A stretch of 64,000 nucleotides of DNA from Symbiodinium kawagutii (GCA_009767595.1 VSDK01001771.1:469252-533251), one strand, 5' to 3'. Shown: positions 10,666 through 21,484, counted from the stretch's first letter. Program-made: numbers and translations. The notes: generated by a model not told the origin, from the letters alone.

Positions 10666-11459
10666 AACTGATGTCCAATGGTTGGTCAATGGTTGGCTAA
10701 TGGTTGGTTTATCACTGGTTGATGGGATCATCTACGTCGGAAACCCCTAGACTTTTCCTCAAGGTGGTTAAAATAAGGGTTTTGGACGTAGATTTTCCAA
10801 TCAACCAACCCAATGAGGGTAAACATATCTCAACTATTCGGACTCGGTGTATCCGTTTTGGGCATGGTAAGGTGGGGGAAGCACATGTATTTATTCAATG
10901 TACATAGGGATCAGTATATTGCAAAGTTCTTCCCAGAATTGTTGATTCCGAACTACAATGTTGTTTCTTGGCGTGTCGCTGCGGGCTGGCCAGCTCATGT
11001 AGTTACGAGTGCCATGCAGAGCACTACAAGGTATGGTGGTTTATGGTGGTATTGAAATGGTTCATTTCGTGTGAGTAGATTGACAGACATGCGCTGTTCC
11101 AACAACATACTGATGTGCTGAATATTTCAGACTTTGCCCACATATCCAGTACTTGTACCTGGCTTCAAGAATCTCAAGCCATTCCAAGCAAATGATTCTT
11201 GAGGAGGTCCCCACTTCCTTTGGATGGATGGCATCGACTGATCAGAGAAGTACCACTCATAGGCATATGGTGTATCCATCAATGGTGTTAAATGGGGGAA
11301 CCCACGGGCCCCAAAACGTGTGAGTTGGGATGTGTGTGTGGAGGTGTGGGTAACCCATCATTGACAACTCTGTGGCTCAGGCTTGTGTTGGACAACGTGG
11401 CGCTGGTGCCTTGGCGCTCCGAAAATGTGGCGCGGGATTCTTCTCATGATGAACGTACG

Positions 11460-11560
11460 TGTGGTGTGTGTGTGTGTGTGTACGCGTTTGCACAGAACAC
11501 ATTTGATATATATATATATGATCATATGTATATATATATATATATATGTGTTTGTTATGT
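11460..11560 (+). repeat. TG and TA dinucleotide tracts
   Basis: (GT)n at about 11462-11481, then (TA)n-rich sequence to 11550. Open frames across it are artefacts. Confidence 0.8.
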
Positions 11561-11590
11561 ATAAGCAGATGTTACAGTATACACTTTATT

Positions 11591-11800
11591 TTATATAGTT
11601 GGATTCCCACCAAGCCTTTTCTGCCAGAAGGGTACTCGGATTCCTTGACAGTTGCGAGTGGGCTGTTGTCCATACATTGATCCTGGTGGATCCCCTCCCG
11701 AACTCAGAGGATCTTGAGTGACCACAGATTTGATGTGGTTTCTATATTGGGAGTGATGATCGGCCATGGCAATCCTTGGCTTCACCCATTGTTGGAGACT
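11591..11800 (-). CDS. terminal exon of a minus-strand gene, unrecognised
   Basis: Open from an acceptor-like TAGTCTAG through MADHHSQYRNHIKSVVTQDP and SSGGDPPGSMYGQQPTRNCQ to WQKRLGGNPTI then TAA. The composition is typical of a real protein end. It joins upstream exons at 11850 and 12636, although the phase of the nearest join is not settled. Confidence 0.5.
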   Translation of the reverse strand, partial: SLQQWVKPRIAMADHHSQYRNHIKSVVTQDPLSSGGDPPGSMYGQQPTRNCQGIRVPFWQKRLGGNPTI

Positions 11801-11849
11801 CTAGACTACACACAGTTCCAGCCCACGAAATCAGCAGCATCGTCATGAC

Positions 11850-11922
11850 TGTCTTGGAAGGGACGGATCGTCTCTACTATTGGTACTTGCATTTACTGGC
11901 GTGGCAGGGCCCGAGCAAAGCT
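11850..11922 (-). CDS. candidate short exon
   Basis: Acceptor CCAAACACTAG; donor AGACA|GTCATGACG. It reads LCSGPATPVNASTNSRDDPS then LPR. A competing plus-strand frame covers the same bases, so the strand rests on its minus-strand neighbours. Confidence 0.35.
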
Positions 11923-12635
11923 CTAGTGTTTGGTTCTTCGGTTGCATTCCGAGTCACCTGCAATCGGTCATTTTCCAATAGAAAGACCATTTTTTGGGAG
12001 GTATAGAATCTAGCGACCAGCCCAAATCACACGATCACAGGCGCATGTTCTCCCGACCCAATCTACCCAAGCGCTGGAGAGCACCCTACAAGGACCTACT
12101 TCAGCACACTTGCTGGGGCTCCCAGCCAGCTGAAGCCATGAACAGAGCAGCTATTAAGCAAGGCTGAGAATGGTGGTTCAGTATGGCCGATGACGCTTAA
12201 TTATATAATCATCAAGGGATATCAAGGGTATTAAGTCAAGTGTAGCAACACTAGTTCAGATTTTGGTTGATCACAGGGGATATCAATGATTAATGGTATC
12301 AAGTCAGTATAAGCAAAAACAGCTTCATAATTTTGGAGTATCAAACGAAGTGCTTCGTGCAGATCAAAATCCATGAACTGGGAATGCGTGCTAACCAAGC
12401 ACCATAATAAATGGGAACCTGGGAATTTTTCATGGCTCGCACGAGTTCATTTTGGGTGAAACCCGTAGAAAGCCTCAACAAACCAAAAAGAAGATCACAA
12501 GGAGCGAGAGGTCAATATCAAACAGAAATCATGTTTAAATCATTCAATGATTCATTGATTGATCATGTCATTCATGAATCTGGCCATGTGTCAGCACGGA
12601 TCCAATGCTTGGAGGGCAATTTGGCTATGTCATAT

Positions 12636-12909
12636 TCAGTGCAGACAGCAGTGCATTTCAGTGCCATATCTGCTGAATGACATCGAGCTTGGATGTCCAT
12701 CCGATGTGGTGACGTCGAGCATATTATATTTTTTGGGCACCAATCCTATGGTTCTGGCATTGGTCTGACGGGGCAGAACCTCAAGGAGGAGCAGTAATCC
12801 CAACTCGCAGCTACCTGTCACAAGGGGAATGATTCGCATCTGGGCACTCGATCTGGTTAAGACGAGTACCGACCATGTTCCAAAATCAACCATCGATTTT
12901 GCCAGCAAC
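12636..12909 (-). CDS. exon of a minus-strand gene with a hydrophobic segment
   Basis: After ACACAAAG|G the frame reads LAKSMVDFGTWSVLVLTRSS, then AQMRIIPLVTGSCELGLLLL and LEVLPRQTNARTIGLVPKKY, ending HCCLH then TGA or an internal donor. 91 codons with one short hydrophobic stretch. No family is recognised. Confidence 0.5.
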
Positions 12910-13378
12910 CTTTGTGTTTTCTCCTCTTAATGGATGCCCATGGTGAAAGTATATAATGTACACGAATCTTTTGCCGGAGGAGAGATTTCCTAGCCGATTG
13001 TGCTGTCCACTTAACCTGAAAATTATCATTCTAAGGATACTGGCTGGGGCCGCACCATAACTTTAAACGCAGCCCTTGCCGAGCATGATGAACTTTGTTG
13101 GCCCTGCATCCCAACAGTCATTCCCTGAGCCAATGTATCACATGTCACGGTGAAGCAAGGGCTTGGCTTGTTGGCTCCCTTAAGGTTTGTTCGAATCATG
13201 CTCTTCGATGCCCAAAAGCAATCTATGGCTGCGCTGCACTTTGCTCATGAGACTTGGACCAAAGGCGATTGGTTGTCGTTGAATCATTTTCGGTATATGA
13301 TATTGTTGGTATAAGAATCATGTTGGTATAATCGTTGTGGTATAATATTGCTCTTAGATCATTGTTGCTGTAATATTT

Positions 13379-13477
13379 GTGGTTCTCAAAATGGGGGTAC
13401 CCCCAAAATGGTTGGTTTATTGCTACTCATGATTAATAAAGGATGATTTGGGGTGCTCCCCTTTTTAAGAAAGCACC
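13379..13477 (+). mobile_element. family A element, copy A1
   Basis: Typical order: GGTTCTCAAAATGGGGGTACCC, the core GGTTGGTTTATTGCTA, GGATGATTTGGGG, and the inverted end AAGAAAGCACC. No clear target duplication. Confidence 0.75.
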
Positions 13478-13885
13478 TCGTAATGTTAGATATCAATGAA
13501 CATGGAAGGCTATGGGTTCATTAGATGTCATTATTGGCATTGTGTTGTCGTTTCACAAATATCATCTCTCTCTCTCTCTCCCTCATATATATATATATAT
13601 ATACATATTTGCATATTTATACATATTGTGTATTGCAATCCATGTCGACACTAGTTAATCATGCTTAATTACTCATGATCAGTGCGATTCACATGTGATA
13701 GTAAGCAGCAAAACTAGGGTGTATCAATAACAATCTGTTTGCAAATGATAGATCGAGGAACAACAAGCCAACAATTGACTGATAGTCACGGTGTATTCAC
13801 CAGCTATTTCTCGCAAAACGGGCTGGTGGTGAATATGGCAGTGGGTCAGTTCACCCCGTATACCCCTGGTTCCCCATGATTAACC

Positions 13886-14020
13886 AGTGTTTTCCCTATT
13901 TGTTTGTTAGTTTTTATCCCCCATAGTTAACCAGTACAAACCACTACTATCCACTAGTTGTTGGTTATTAACCACTATTAACCCCTTATTGGTTGGTTCT
14001 TGTCCCCCCTTATTGGTTGG
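13886..14020 (+). mobile_element. family C arm (related to the inverted repeat at 17.2-17.5 kb)
   Basis: It shares the order CAAACCACTACTATCCACTA, TTGGTTATTAACCACTATTA, TTATTGGTTGGTT with both arms of the 17.2-17.5 kb inverted repeat. Confidence 0.6.
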
Positions 14021-14204
14021 TGAACTGCTTGACCCACAGCCATCTCCCATCATTTTTGACACCGACCCCGGTGACCCGGTCGCATGCCTGGCAGCTCAGG
14101 TGGTCCACATGAGCTCAGCGGATCCCGAGATCCAAGCTGATCACCAGGCCGGTGAGAACAAGCGACGACAGAGCAGAGCAAGCGACAGTGACCAATGAAA
14201 TGGG

Positions 14205-14385
14205 TGAAACGTGGTGGTGAACATGGTGGTGAGCATGGTGGTGAACATGGTGAAACATGGTGGTGAACATGGTGGTGAACATGTTGGTGAACATGGTGGT
14301 GAACATGGTGGTGAACATGGTGAAACGTGGTGGCATGGTAAGCGTGTGAGAAACAAGGCGGTAAACGTGGTGAAACGTGGTGAAC
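14205..14385 (+). repeat. 12-bp minisatellite (GAACATGGTGGT)
   Basis: About ten imperfect copies with AAACGTGGTG variants. Frames through it code repeats on both strands and are not taken as genes. Confidence 0.85.
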
Positions 14386-14716
14386 TATGGCGGGAAAACG
14401 TTATAGTTTGGGATAATTACCCGGATAATCCACCAAATTCGAGTTGCATTTTTCAAGATGTAGTGAATCCATGGACCAGTGTATTCAAAGCACTTTGGAC
14501 AACTTGGACGGCAAGTTGCTGTGTCCAAATTGCTCGAGGCACCAGTTGTAAGCAAGAAATGATCAGGAAACGATGGTGTGGTAGGTCTTGGACTGCAGCT
14601 ATTGCTGATGCCCTCATACCGGGTGAGGGTTCGCGTGGTATCATATACCAGTTCAGATCATACGGGTATCATTACTGCATGATTAATAGGTGTACGTACC
14701 ATGGTTGAATTCATTT

Positions 14717-14816
14717 GGTGGTTTCTCAAAATAGGGGACCCCCAAAAATGGTTGGTTTATGACTATAAATGGTTAATAAAGGATGATTTAGGGGTACCCC
14801 TATTTTGGGAAACACC
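14717..14816 (+). mobile_element. family A element, copy A2
   Basis: 100 bp, near consensus, flanked by exact 5-bp duplications CATTT (14712-14716 and 14817-14821). Ends are GGTGGTTTCTC and its complement as GGGAAACACC. Confidence 0.9.
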
Positions 14817-15169
14817 CATTTTGTAACTGTTTGATTGATATGACCAATAGCAGCAGGATGCAGCTTGATGTTGTCACCTTTTTAGTTGGTTTGATCTGTG
14901 TAGCTGGGGAATCCCCTGACCCCTGGAGTGTCTCTACCTTTGGAACAAACACGGCCAGTATCAGTCATATTAAGGGTCTTCAATTCCATCGAAGAGCACG
15001 GTGATGCATTCTTCGACAATTGGCATGGTTTTTCGAATGATGCGCGGAAACATGCAACTTCACCAAAAAAACACATATACATATATATATATATATATAT
15101 ATGTATATACATAAAAACAGATATGCACACATTCATACATGCAGATATGATTTTTTTCCTCAAATCCCT

Positions 15170-15326
15170 CAGTTCTCGTCCTTGGCGCAGCTCGAGGCTC
15201 TTCAGCAGCTCTTGTCCTCTTCGACAGCCAATTCGGCACCTGGCAGCCGGCGGCTGTTGGAGGCACTGCGGCCCCAGCCAATTCGGCACCGGGCAGCCGG
15301 CGGCTGTTGGAGGCACTGCGGCAGGT
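15170..15326 (+). CDS. candidate exon with an internal 50-bp duplication
   Basis: After CTCAAATCCCTCAG the frame reads FSSLAQLEALQQLLSSSTAN then SAPGSRRLLEALR. The following 50 bp repeat the last part (starts 15227 and 15277) in another frame and end at a good donor CGGCAG|GTGAATG. Before the duplication this would have been one exon ending EALRQ. The duplication is not a multiple of three and breaks the frame. Confidence 0.4.
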
Positions 15327-15329
15327 GAA

Positions 15330-16910
15330 TGACAAGCCGTTGGGTGGCAAAATGATGAGCCCTTGAGCATGAACCAGCCATGAAAATGATGGGTTCATCA
15401 ACTACGCATCATGGCTTCATCAGCTATCTTAATGATTGGTTTACCAACATTGAGGATGAGTTTGTGGGTTCATCAACTATGCTATTTGGGAATTGTTGCG
15501 CGAAATTTAGAACTTTGAAATATGGAGTGAGGAGCCCTACAATCCGTGCATCAGAAACTGCATTGCAGAATTGCTGTGTGAGACTGTTGGTGAGGTACAT
15601 AAGGCTCGCTGGTTCCACGGGCATGCAGCATCATGCTTAGATAAATTCTGCAACCAGCTCTTGAACAAGCATGAGTAACTCTAAGTCATTCACTGCCTCA
15701 CTTTATGAGACAAGAGTCATCAATGGTCTCACAGCAAGTTTTTTTCCTACATTATAATCTCTAAACAATTCCAAACCTCCAAAAGAGCTCTAGGAAACCC
15801 ATCTACATTAGAATCTCTAAGCAAATTTCCAACAAAAAACTCTAAGAAACCCCGAAAAAAAAGTGAATCGCATCGGAGTTGTGCTTGGTCGCGGCCGCAG
15901 CAGGTGCTGTCGCCACTGATCAAAGGCAACTGCAAATCCTTTCTCCTTTGCACCGTGCGGAGCCAGGATGTCGCAAGACGACCACTGGGTCGGTGCTTTC
16001 AAGGAATGGTTTCCCTAGTTGGGATGTCTACGTTGGAATGGTTTCCATGTAGGAATGGTTTCAACTTCCCATGGTTTCCCTGGTTGGGATGTTTACACAA
16101 GAATGGTTCCCATGGTTTCAAAGAATGGGTTCCAACAATTTCACTCAGATATTTGAGGAAGGCGGAAACCACCACAACTTGTAGTTTCTGATGCAGTAGC
16201 TTTCGTCTACGATTGTTGGTCTCAAGCCTAAAGGATGTCACCTGTTTTCGTATCCCCGCTTCAACTAGCTGTAAGAAGCAGGGTTTAGGCGAGGGTTTCT
16301 AGAGCGGCTTGGTACTGGATCAGGTACCTGAAAGGCCTAGAAAAGGAGACGAGGCACCAGAGGGATTGGGTCGTCCATGAGGAAGGGGATCCCCAACCAT
16401 CGCAACATGTATTTTTCAGTAATTTGGGAAATTATCAAGTGCTACTGCACCTGCAAACAACCTTGAAAGCCTTAACAATTTACATGGTGTACTGACGGCA
16501 TCGTTGGGGTTGCTGGAAGTTGTCCTTTATTTGACTTTCTCAAGGGAGACAATTTGTCGCATTTTTCTGCCCATCATGTTTTTTCTTGCGAATCTGGCCT
16601 ACATACACCTGACAAACCCTCTCCTGAATTTTTTATGGGGTTGGGAGCGTGTCAGTCGTTGAGTAGAAGAGTAGTGTCATGTGACGTACTGATTGATTTC
16701 CATTTGCTCCTGAAGAGTCCTTTTGTCTTCGGACCCAAATACGCAATCCCACAATGGCTCATTTTACACATCAGGCGTTTCAACGTTGGACAGCCGCAAA
16801 TCGCCAAAAGACATCAGCAGTGAACCTCAGGATGCCATCCTCCAGCGATAGACACGCCAAAATGTCCCTCAATACGTCCAACTTCACACCTTTCTGTCAC
16901 CAACCAACTG
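15330..16910. other. region without a supported gene
   Basis: Mixed unique sequence with a GGTTTCCC/GGAATGG short-repeat patch (16003-16130). Some open frames exist but none has splice motifs plus convincing composition. Confidence 0.35.
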
Positions 16911-17035
16911 GGTGTTTCTCAAACTACGGGACCCTCCAAATCATCCTTTGTATGAAGCATTTTATGTGCATTATGGTAATAAAGTTTAAGAAACCAACCA
17001 TTTTTTGCGGGAATTCCCTATTTTGAGAAACCACC
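16911..17035 (-). mobile_element. family A element, copy A3 (reverse, expanded)
   Basis: 125 bp, core reversed (AATCATCCTT ... AAACCAACCATTTT) and carrying extra bases inside. Ends are GGTGTTTCTC and GAGAAACCACC. Confidence 0.7.
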
Positions 17036-17166
17036 AAATCGTTTGAAACTCACCAAAAGTCGAGAAGTTTGGATGTTGGGCCGCCCACAAAGCAGCTATA
17101 AATGAATTAAAATCTAAGTAAATGAATCTAAGTCGGATGCTAAATGAATCTAAATCGGATGCTGTC

Positions 17167-17458
17167 CACTACTATCCACTAGTGTTGGTTACTAACCACT
17201 ATTAACCCATTATTGGTTGCTTATTATCCACCATTATTGGTTGGTGTTTTGGGGGAATGATCGACCCGATCTGCCATAACTCCCCTTCCGTGTTTCGCAT
17301 CGCGAAACCGTGCTGCGCACCTCGTGGGCGCTCAAAAAATCGCCGGAGATTTTCGTTGATTGCTATGGGTCAAAAGTAACCAACCAATAATGGTGGACAA
17401 TAACCAACCAATAATGGGTTAACAGTGGTTAAGAACCAACACTAGTGGATAGTAGTGG
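17167..17458. mobile_element. family C element: long inverted repeat with GC-rich centre
   Basis: Arms of about 82 bp (17167-17248 and 17378-17458) are inverted copies containing CACTACTATCCACTAGTGTT and TTATTGGTTG; further similarity extends to about 17530. The 130-bp centre is unrelated and GC-rich. A third copy of an arm is at 13886. Confidence 0.7.
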
Positions 17459-17776
17459 TTTGCAATGGTTAACTAACTATGAGGGATGATAACGAACAAT
17501 AATGGACAAAACAATGGTTTTTTTTATCATGGTAGGGGAACCAGGGGGACTAAGGGTTTCGACCCATCGCCTGATTGCTTTTCCTTAAAGTTGTGTTCAT
17601 GATTGAAGACAAAATAGGTTTGCCATCATTGATGGATATTGATGGTGATTTACCGCGCATGATCAAGCATCATCAAGTCTGCGTCCACAACGTGATTCAT
17701 CATCATGAGATAGACGGTTGTGTATCATCATCACCAGCATCATCACCATCATCAACCACCACCGGCGTTCCACTGC

Positions 17777-17903
17777 TGTTCCCGGCGCACCACGGCGCCA
17801 CGGCAAGGCCCGAGGGCTCTTGGATTTGGCCGAGCAGGCGTCGTTGATCACCGGCAACTGCCAGCGATTGCAGGCGCTCAGAGCGGCAGCTCAGCCGTTG
17901 TGA
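17777..17903 (+). CDS. candidate 3' exon
   Basis: The frame reads APRRHGKARGLLDLAEQASL then ITGNCQRLQALRAAAQPL and TGA (or a TT|GTGACT donor). It follows a CATCAC-repeat stretch, so its 5' border is uncertain. Confidence 0.35.
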
Positions 17904-18321
17904 CTGGGTGGGCCGCTGGGCCGGTGGTGGTTACATGGTCATGTGGTTACCAGTGGTGGTGGGCCGGTGGTGAAGGGTGCAAAGGGTGGTTGTAGTTGTT
18001 AGATTGGTTGGTGAATTTTCATGCTTACTTGATTTATTGTTCACAGGGAGTGGTTGTTGTAATTGTTGATGCCTGCCAATAGCGGTGTGGTTGTTCAAGG
18101 TCATTTCGGTTGATCAATAGAAGATATAGAAGATCCACACATGCCAACAACAGCAACAGCAAGACAGCAACAACAATCTCTAGGATTCAGTCCACCATAT
18201 GTTTGGCTATTTTCACATACACGTCTTGCAGGCAGCCGTGATGCAACAGCAATCATGCAACCGGGTGTTGGACCGCCTGGGACCTGGTCTCCAAACCTAT
18301 CGAGTCACGTTCCTCAAAATT

Positions 18322-18437
18322 GGGGTTTCTTAAGTCACAGGGGTACCCCCAAATCATCCTATATGAATCATCATAATCATTGTTTATTAATACACCAACC
18401 TTAACTTTGCAAGTTCCCCATGGCTTGAGAAAGCACC
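18322..18437 (-). mobile_element. family A element, copy A4 (reverse)
   Basis: Ends GGGGTTTCTTAAGTCACAGG and its partner CATGGCTTGAGAAAGCACC. The core is reversed and diverged. No clear duplication. Confidence 0.7.
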
Positions 18438-18504
18438 TAAATGAGTAAATGGGTGGATGTAAAGAGGGCAAGTACTCGTTGAGTTCAGTGACCACTATCC
18501 CTTG

Positions 18505-18690
18505 GGTTCCTAAGCCTTGACTAACTGCTAAAGGATATTCATCAACCCTTAAGAATCATTATTAACAATCATATCCCTTAGCAACTAATAATCCCTTAAT
18601 CAACCCTTTATAATCATTAACCTACCATGAATATCCTTACTACCATGGTTAATCAACCCTTCATAATCAACCCGTGATAATCCCTTACCA
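18505..18690 (+). repeat. degenerate CCCTTA/AATCAT repeat
   Basis: Recurring units such as CCCTTAAGAATCATTA, AATCCCTTAATCAACC and AACCCTTCATAATCAACC. Confidence 0.6.
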
Positions 18691-18720
18691 TTTCATCGAC
18701 CTTGGCTGTTTGCCTGGCGG

Positions 18721-18780
18721 CCTTCCACCTGGGGACCCTCCTTGGGGACCCTCCTTGGCAACCCTCCTTGGGGACCCCTC
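18721..18780 (+). repeat. 15-bp tandem repeat (GGGGACCCTCCTTGG)
   Basis: Four imperfect copies just upstream of the exon at 18794. The unit is a multiple of three, so the repeat could be coding in some frame, but this is not shown. Confidence 0.75.
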
Positions 18781-18793
18781 GGCTCGGTTGCAG

Positions 18794-18915
18794 GGAAAGC
18801 GTTGTGAAGACTTTCAGTGGGCCAAGTTGGAGAAGATCCTTGGAAGACTGGAAAGAAAGTCTGCAAGCTCAGCTCACTTCCCCGGCGCTGTTGTGTTTTG
18901 TTGGAGGCTGTAATG
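18794..18915 (+). CDS. candidate exon upstream of the CACCAT array
   Basis: After the acceptor CGGCTCGGTTGCAG two frames are plausible: GKRCEDFQWAKLEKILGRLE, and SVVKTFSGPSWRRSLEDWKE. The first has the better AG|G phase-0 start. The next exon of the same strand is at 19312. Confidence 0.35.
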
Positions 18916-18975
18916 CTGTAGATTCCAACTCCACCTGGCTAAAGATGCGAAAGATGGTGAATCTTTTTCTTTTTC

Positions 18976-19209
18976 ATCACCATCAGCATCATCACCACCT
19001 CCACCATCACCATCACCATCACCATCACCATCACCATCACCATCACCATCACCATCACCATCACCATCACCATCACCATCACCATCACCATCACCATCAC
19101 CATCACCATCACCATCACCATCACCATCACCATCACCATCACCATCACCATCACCATCACCATCACCATCACCATCACCATCACCATCATCATCATCATC
19201 ACCATCACC

Positions 19210-19241
<32 letters not shown>

Positions 19242-19258
19242 CATCATCGTCATCATCG
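18976..19258 (+). repeat. CACCAT hexanucleotide microsatellite
   Basis: About 190 bp of nearly pure (CACCAT)n followed by (CAT)n with CAC interruptions. It lies in a probable intron of the 18.8-19.6 kb gene. Long poly-His, Asp/Gly and Met/Val frames on both strands are repeat artefacts. Confidence 0.95.
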
Positions 19259-19311
19259 TTATTTGCTTTCAATTATGAACCATAGTGGTATGACTGCCTT
19301 TTCCTCACCAG

Positions 19312-19424
19312 TCCACGGGAGAGTGAGGGCTACTTGTGTGTTTCTCTCAATGAATGGATGGCCCAAGAAGTGGCTGTTTACCATGAGCAACCATCATTCA
19401 TCAGCATTGGCCACGAAGGGAAAT
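19312..19424 (+). CDS. exon ending at a family A element
   Basis: Acceptor GACTGCCTTTTCCTCACCAG. It reads ESEGYLCVSLNEWMAQEVAV then YHEQPSFISIGHEGK. It stops at the first base pair of family A copy A5, where AAAT|GTGGGGG is a GT donor. Splicing to 19531 gives GKSLSVVKEQF then TGA. Confidence 0.6.
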
Positions 19425-19533
19425 GTGGGGGTTTCTCAAGCCACAGGGGAAACCCCAAAGTCATGGATGGTTGACTGACAATGAGGGTGAATATAAAGGA
19501 TTAATGGGGGGTACCCCTACTTTAAAAAAGCAT
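19425..19533 (+). mobile_element. family A element, copy A5, acting as an intron
   Basis: Ends GGGGGTTTCTCAAG and ACTTTAAAAAAGCA. The inferred intron 19425-19530 runs GTGGGGGTTTC to TTTAAAAAAG (GT-AG) and the flanking exon frames join in phase 1. Confidence 0.65.
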
Positions 19534-19559
19534 TAAGTGTTGTCAAAGAGCAATTTTGA
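19531..19559 (+). CDS. short terminal exon after copy A5
   Basis: Joined to the exon ending at 19424 it gives ten codons (SLSVVKEQF preceded by the split codon) and TGA. Confidence 0.45.
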
Positions 19560-19931
19560 TAAGCACTTGTCAACAAACTCAGGCTGCATCAACACGTTTT
19601 CATGGTCCTTTCAATACTTGCTTTATCATATGTAAGCCATGGTTAATGATAAATTAAGCGATTATTGAATATCAGTTATTCAACAGACGTCAATGGTTGG
19701 TAAGCAAGCATCGTCACATATGGCTGATCGTGGCCAAAAAAGATGACCCTTGCCTTTGACTCCAGGAGCAAGTAGCTCAAATTTGCCATGTCATTAATCA
19801 ATACTAATCCATCAATTGAGTATATAGTACCGTCATGCAAAGGTGGCTTTAGATGCTACAATAATCAGTGCAAATCAATGCGCATATAGATGCTAATCAG
19901 TGTGTATCAGGATAGCGATGCCAATTCTTTT

Positions 19932-19996
19932 AGTATCAATGCTCATAGATTAGTAATTATACAACATGATCGCATTGGTCTGAGCATTGATACTAA
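19932..19996. repeat. 16-bp inverted repeat (TTAGTATCAATGCTCA)
   Basis: A perfect inverted copy TGAGCATTGATACTAA follows after about 35 bp, inside a region rich in degenerate ATCAATGC/GATGCTAATCAG repeats (19.8-20.05 kb). Confidence 0.6.
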
Positions 19997-20891
19997 TACA
20001 TGCTAATGACTAGTCTCAATGGTCATATCAATGCGATAAGTGCTACTAGTCATTCATCACTGCCACTGCTGCCAGCCGCCGCGGCCAGGACGGGAGGCTG
20101 CTCGTGGCTTGGGTGTGGCCCCGGGTCACAAGAATTGCAATGGCCAGGAAGTACTGGGGCCTAATTTGTGGCAAACTAACCTCGAAGTCAAAGACCAACA
20201 TTTTGAACAGGAATACTGCATCGTAAACTATCTGTAGTGAATCAGGTTTGGCTGCACAAGCCATGGTGAAAACTCTGATAATTTCATTGACATGAACTAT
20301 TATTTAGATTCAGATTTTTTCTTACATAGATAAGTCCCTTCAAATCTCAGCCCACATGTGACGCCTCTCCACAAAAAATGTCAACATTCGTTCAGTCGTT
20401 TTCATTGACAAAGGAGACATCCAGCTCACTTCAAAAAAAATGGCAGCATTATATAAACCATTTGAAGACAGGCACACCAAAAGGTGTGAGGGGCATTGTT
20501 TTTTGGGGGACGGGCAGTGAGTAGATAATTAAGAGGATTGAGAAAACCAGCAAGATGACAATGCAACTGAGAAAACAAGTCATGAGATTGAAGTAAGGAA
20601 TCGTCGAATAGTGTTAGTTGTAAATGTACGATACATAGACGTCTTGCACATGTTTGTAAACGCTGATATAGAGACATCATCACAGCTTGTTGATATTGTG
20701 ACCAGTCACTGACAGGAACAGCGATATTGCTGACACTGACAGATACACTTGACGCTAAGGTAAGCACCTGATTCTAAGGTAAACATCAAGAGCCAAGCAT
20801 GAGAGGGATATCGGTGCTTGATAAATCATGGGTATAGGGTACCTTTCAGTGAATGCCCTCCACAGCATTCATGCACTCATAGAACGTCCAA

Positions 20892-21149
20892 TCAATGATA
20901 CAAGTGCGCCCAGTAGCCAAAATACTTGCAGACTTGCCTCAAAATGATTGCATTTGGGATTGACGGGATACCCCAAGACATTGACAGTTCTGTATGGCTT
21001 GTTTTTTTTGCATGCTTCACTCCTGGAGGCAGAGGCCAAAGGATGCCAAAGTACTTAGGCAAAAAACAATTTGTCGATGGATTCTTCACGGTCTTGACCA
21101 GGATGTTACTGTTACTCTTCAAAACCGGTAGGTCAAAAAGTATCTGAGC
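20892..21149 (-). CDS. terminal exon of a minus-strand membrane-protein gene
   Basis: Acceptor GAAGAGTCGGAAG then GCT; open for 85 codons to TGA (AQILFDLPVLKSNSNILVKT; later YFGILWPLPPGVKHAKKTSH and ILRQVCKYFGYWAHLYH). It joins in phase 0 to the exon ending at 21217. The plus strand is also open here (20932-21127) with plausible splice motifs, but the minus-strand chain of four in-phase exons is the stronger model. Confidence 0.6.
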   Translation of the reverse strand, partial: AQILFDLPVLKSNSNILVKTVKNPSTNCFLPKYFGILWPLPPGVKHAKKTSHTELSMSWGIPSIPNAIILRQVCKYFGYWAHLYH

Positions 21150-21216
21150 CTTCCGACTCTTCAACGGACTCTGATCTGATGTATTTGTTTAATTTCAAGT
21201 GGCTTTGGATACTTAC

Positions 21217-21362
21217 TTCAATTGGAAATGCAGTCCATGTCAACGGTGGATGGTTTGAAGCAACCACCAACGCACTAGTCTCAGGACAAGCCCAAGGAGC
21301 CCAGTTCATGAAGGAGTCGCCGAAACCTGTGTTGGTTGCTTGTTGTGGATTGGGTTCGTATG
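21217..21362 (-). CDS. third exon of the membrane-protein gene
   Basis: It begins after TATCCTGGAAG and ends at a consensus donor GAA|GTAAGT. It reads YEPNPQQATNTGFGDSFMNW then APWACPETSALVVASNHPPL and TWTAFPIE. Phase 1 at its start matches the exon at 21482-21545 across the intron that holds family A copy A6. Confidence 0.65.
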
Positions 21363-21388
21363 CTTCCAGGATACTTCCAGGGAGATTT

Positions 21389-21484
21389 GGGTGTTTCTCA
21401 AAGTAGGGGTACTCCAAAATGGTTGATTGATTATTATTGATAGCTAAATGATTTGGGGGCGTCCTCTATTTTGAGAAAAGCCCA
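21389..21484 (+). mobile_element. family A element, copy A6, inside an intron
   Basis: 96 bp with ends GGGTGTTTCTCAAAGTAGGG and TATTTTGAGAAAAGCCC. It makes up most of the 119-bp inferred minus-strand GC-AG intron 21363-21481, whose donor ATGG|GCTTTTCTC lies in the element end. Confidence 0.75.

Larger units (their letters stand above)
12910..14204. other. repeat-rich region without supported genes
   Basis: It holds family A copy A1, a (TC)n/(TA)n tract at 13566-13603 and a family C arm at 13886-14020. No convincing exon was found. Confidence 0.4.

Noticed and set aside
13861..14040. Considered as a family B element because of TTGGTTGG words
   Set aside because: It lacks the B ends and core; it matches the arm of the inverted repeat at 17.2-17.5 kb instead.
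18702..19478. Long open frame of 258 codons with about 100 His, and Asp/Gly and Met/Val frames opposite it
   Set aside because: Produced by the CACCAT microsatellite; the unique parts fit separate short exons.
21179..21406. Plus-strand frame containing GNAVHVNGGWFEA, resembling the end of a short-chain dehydrogenase
   Set aside because: The same bases are covered by a minus-strand exon with a GTAAGT donor and four in-phase neighbours. The similarity is short and the upstream dehydrogenase motifs were not seen.
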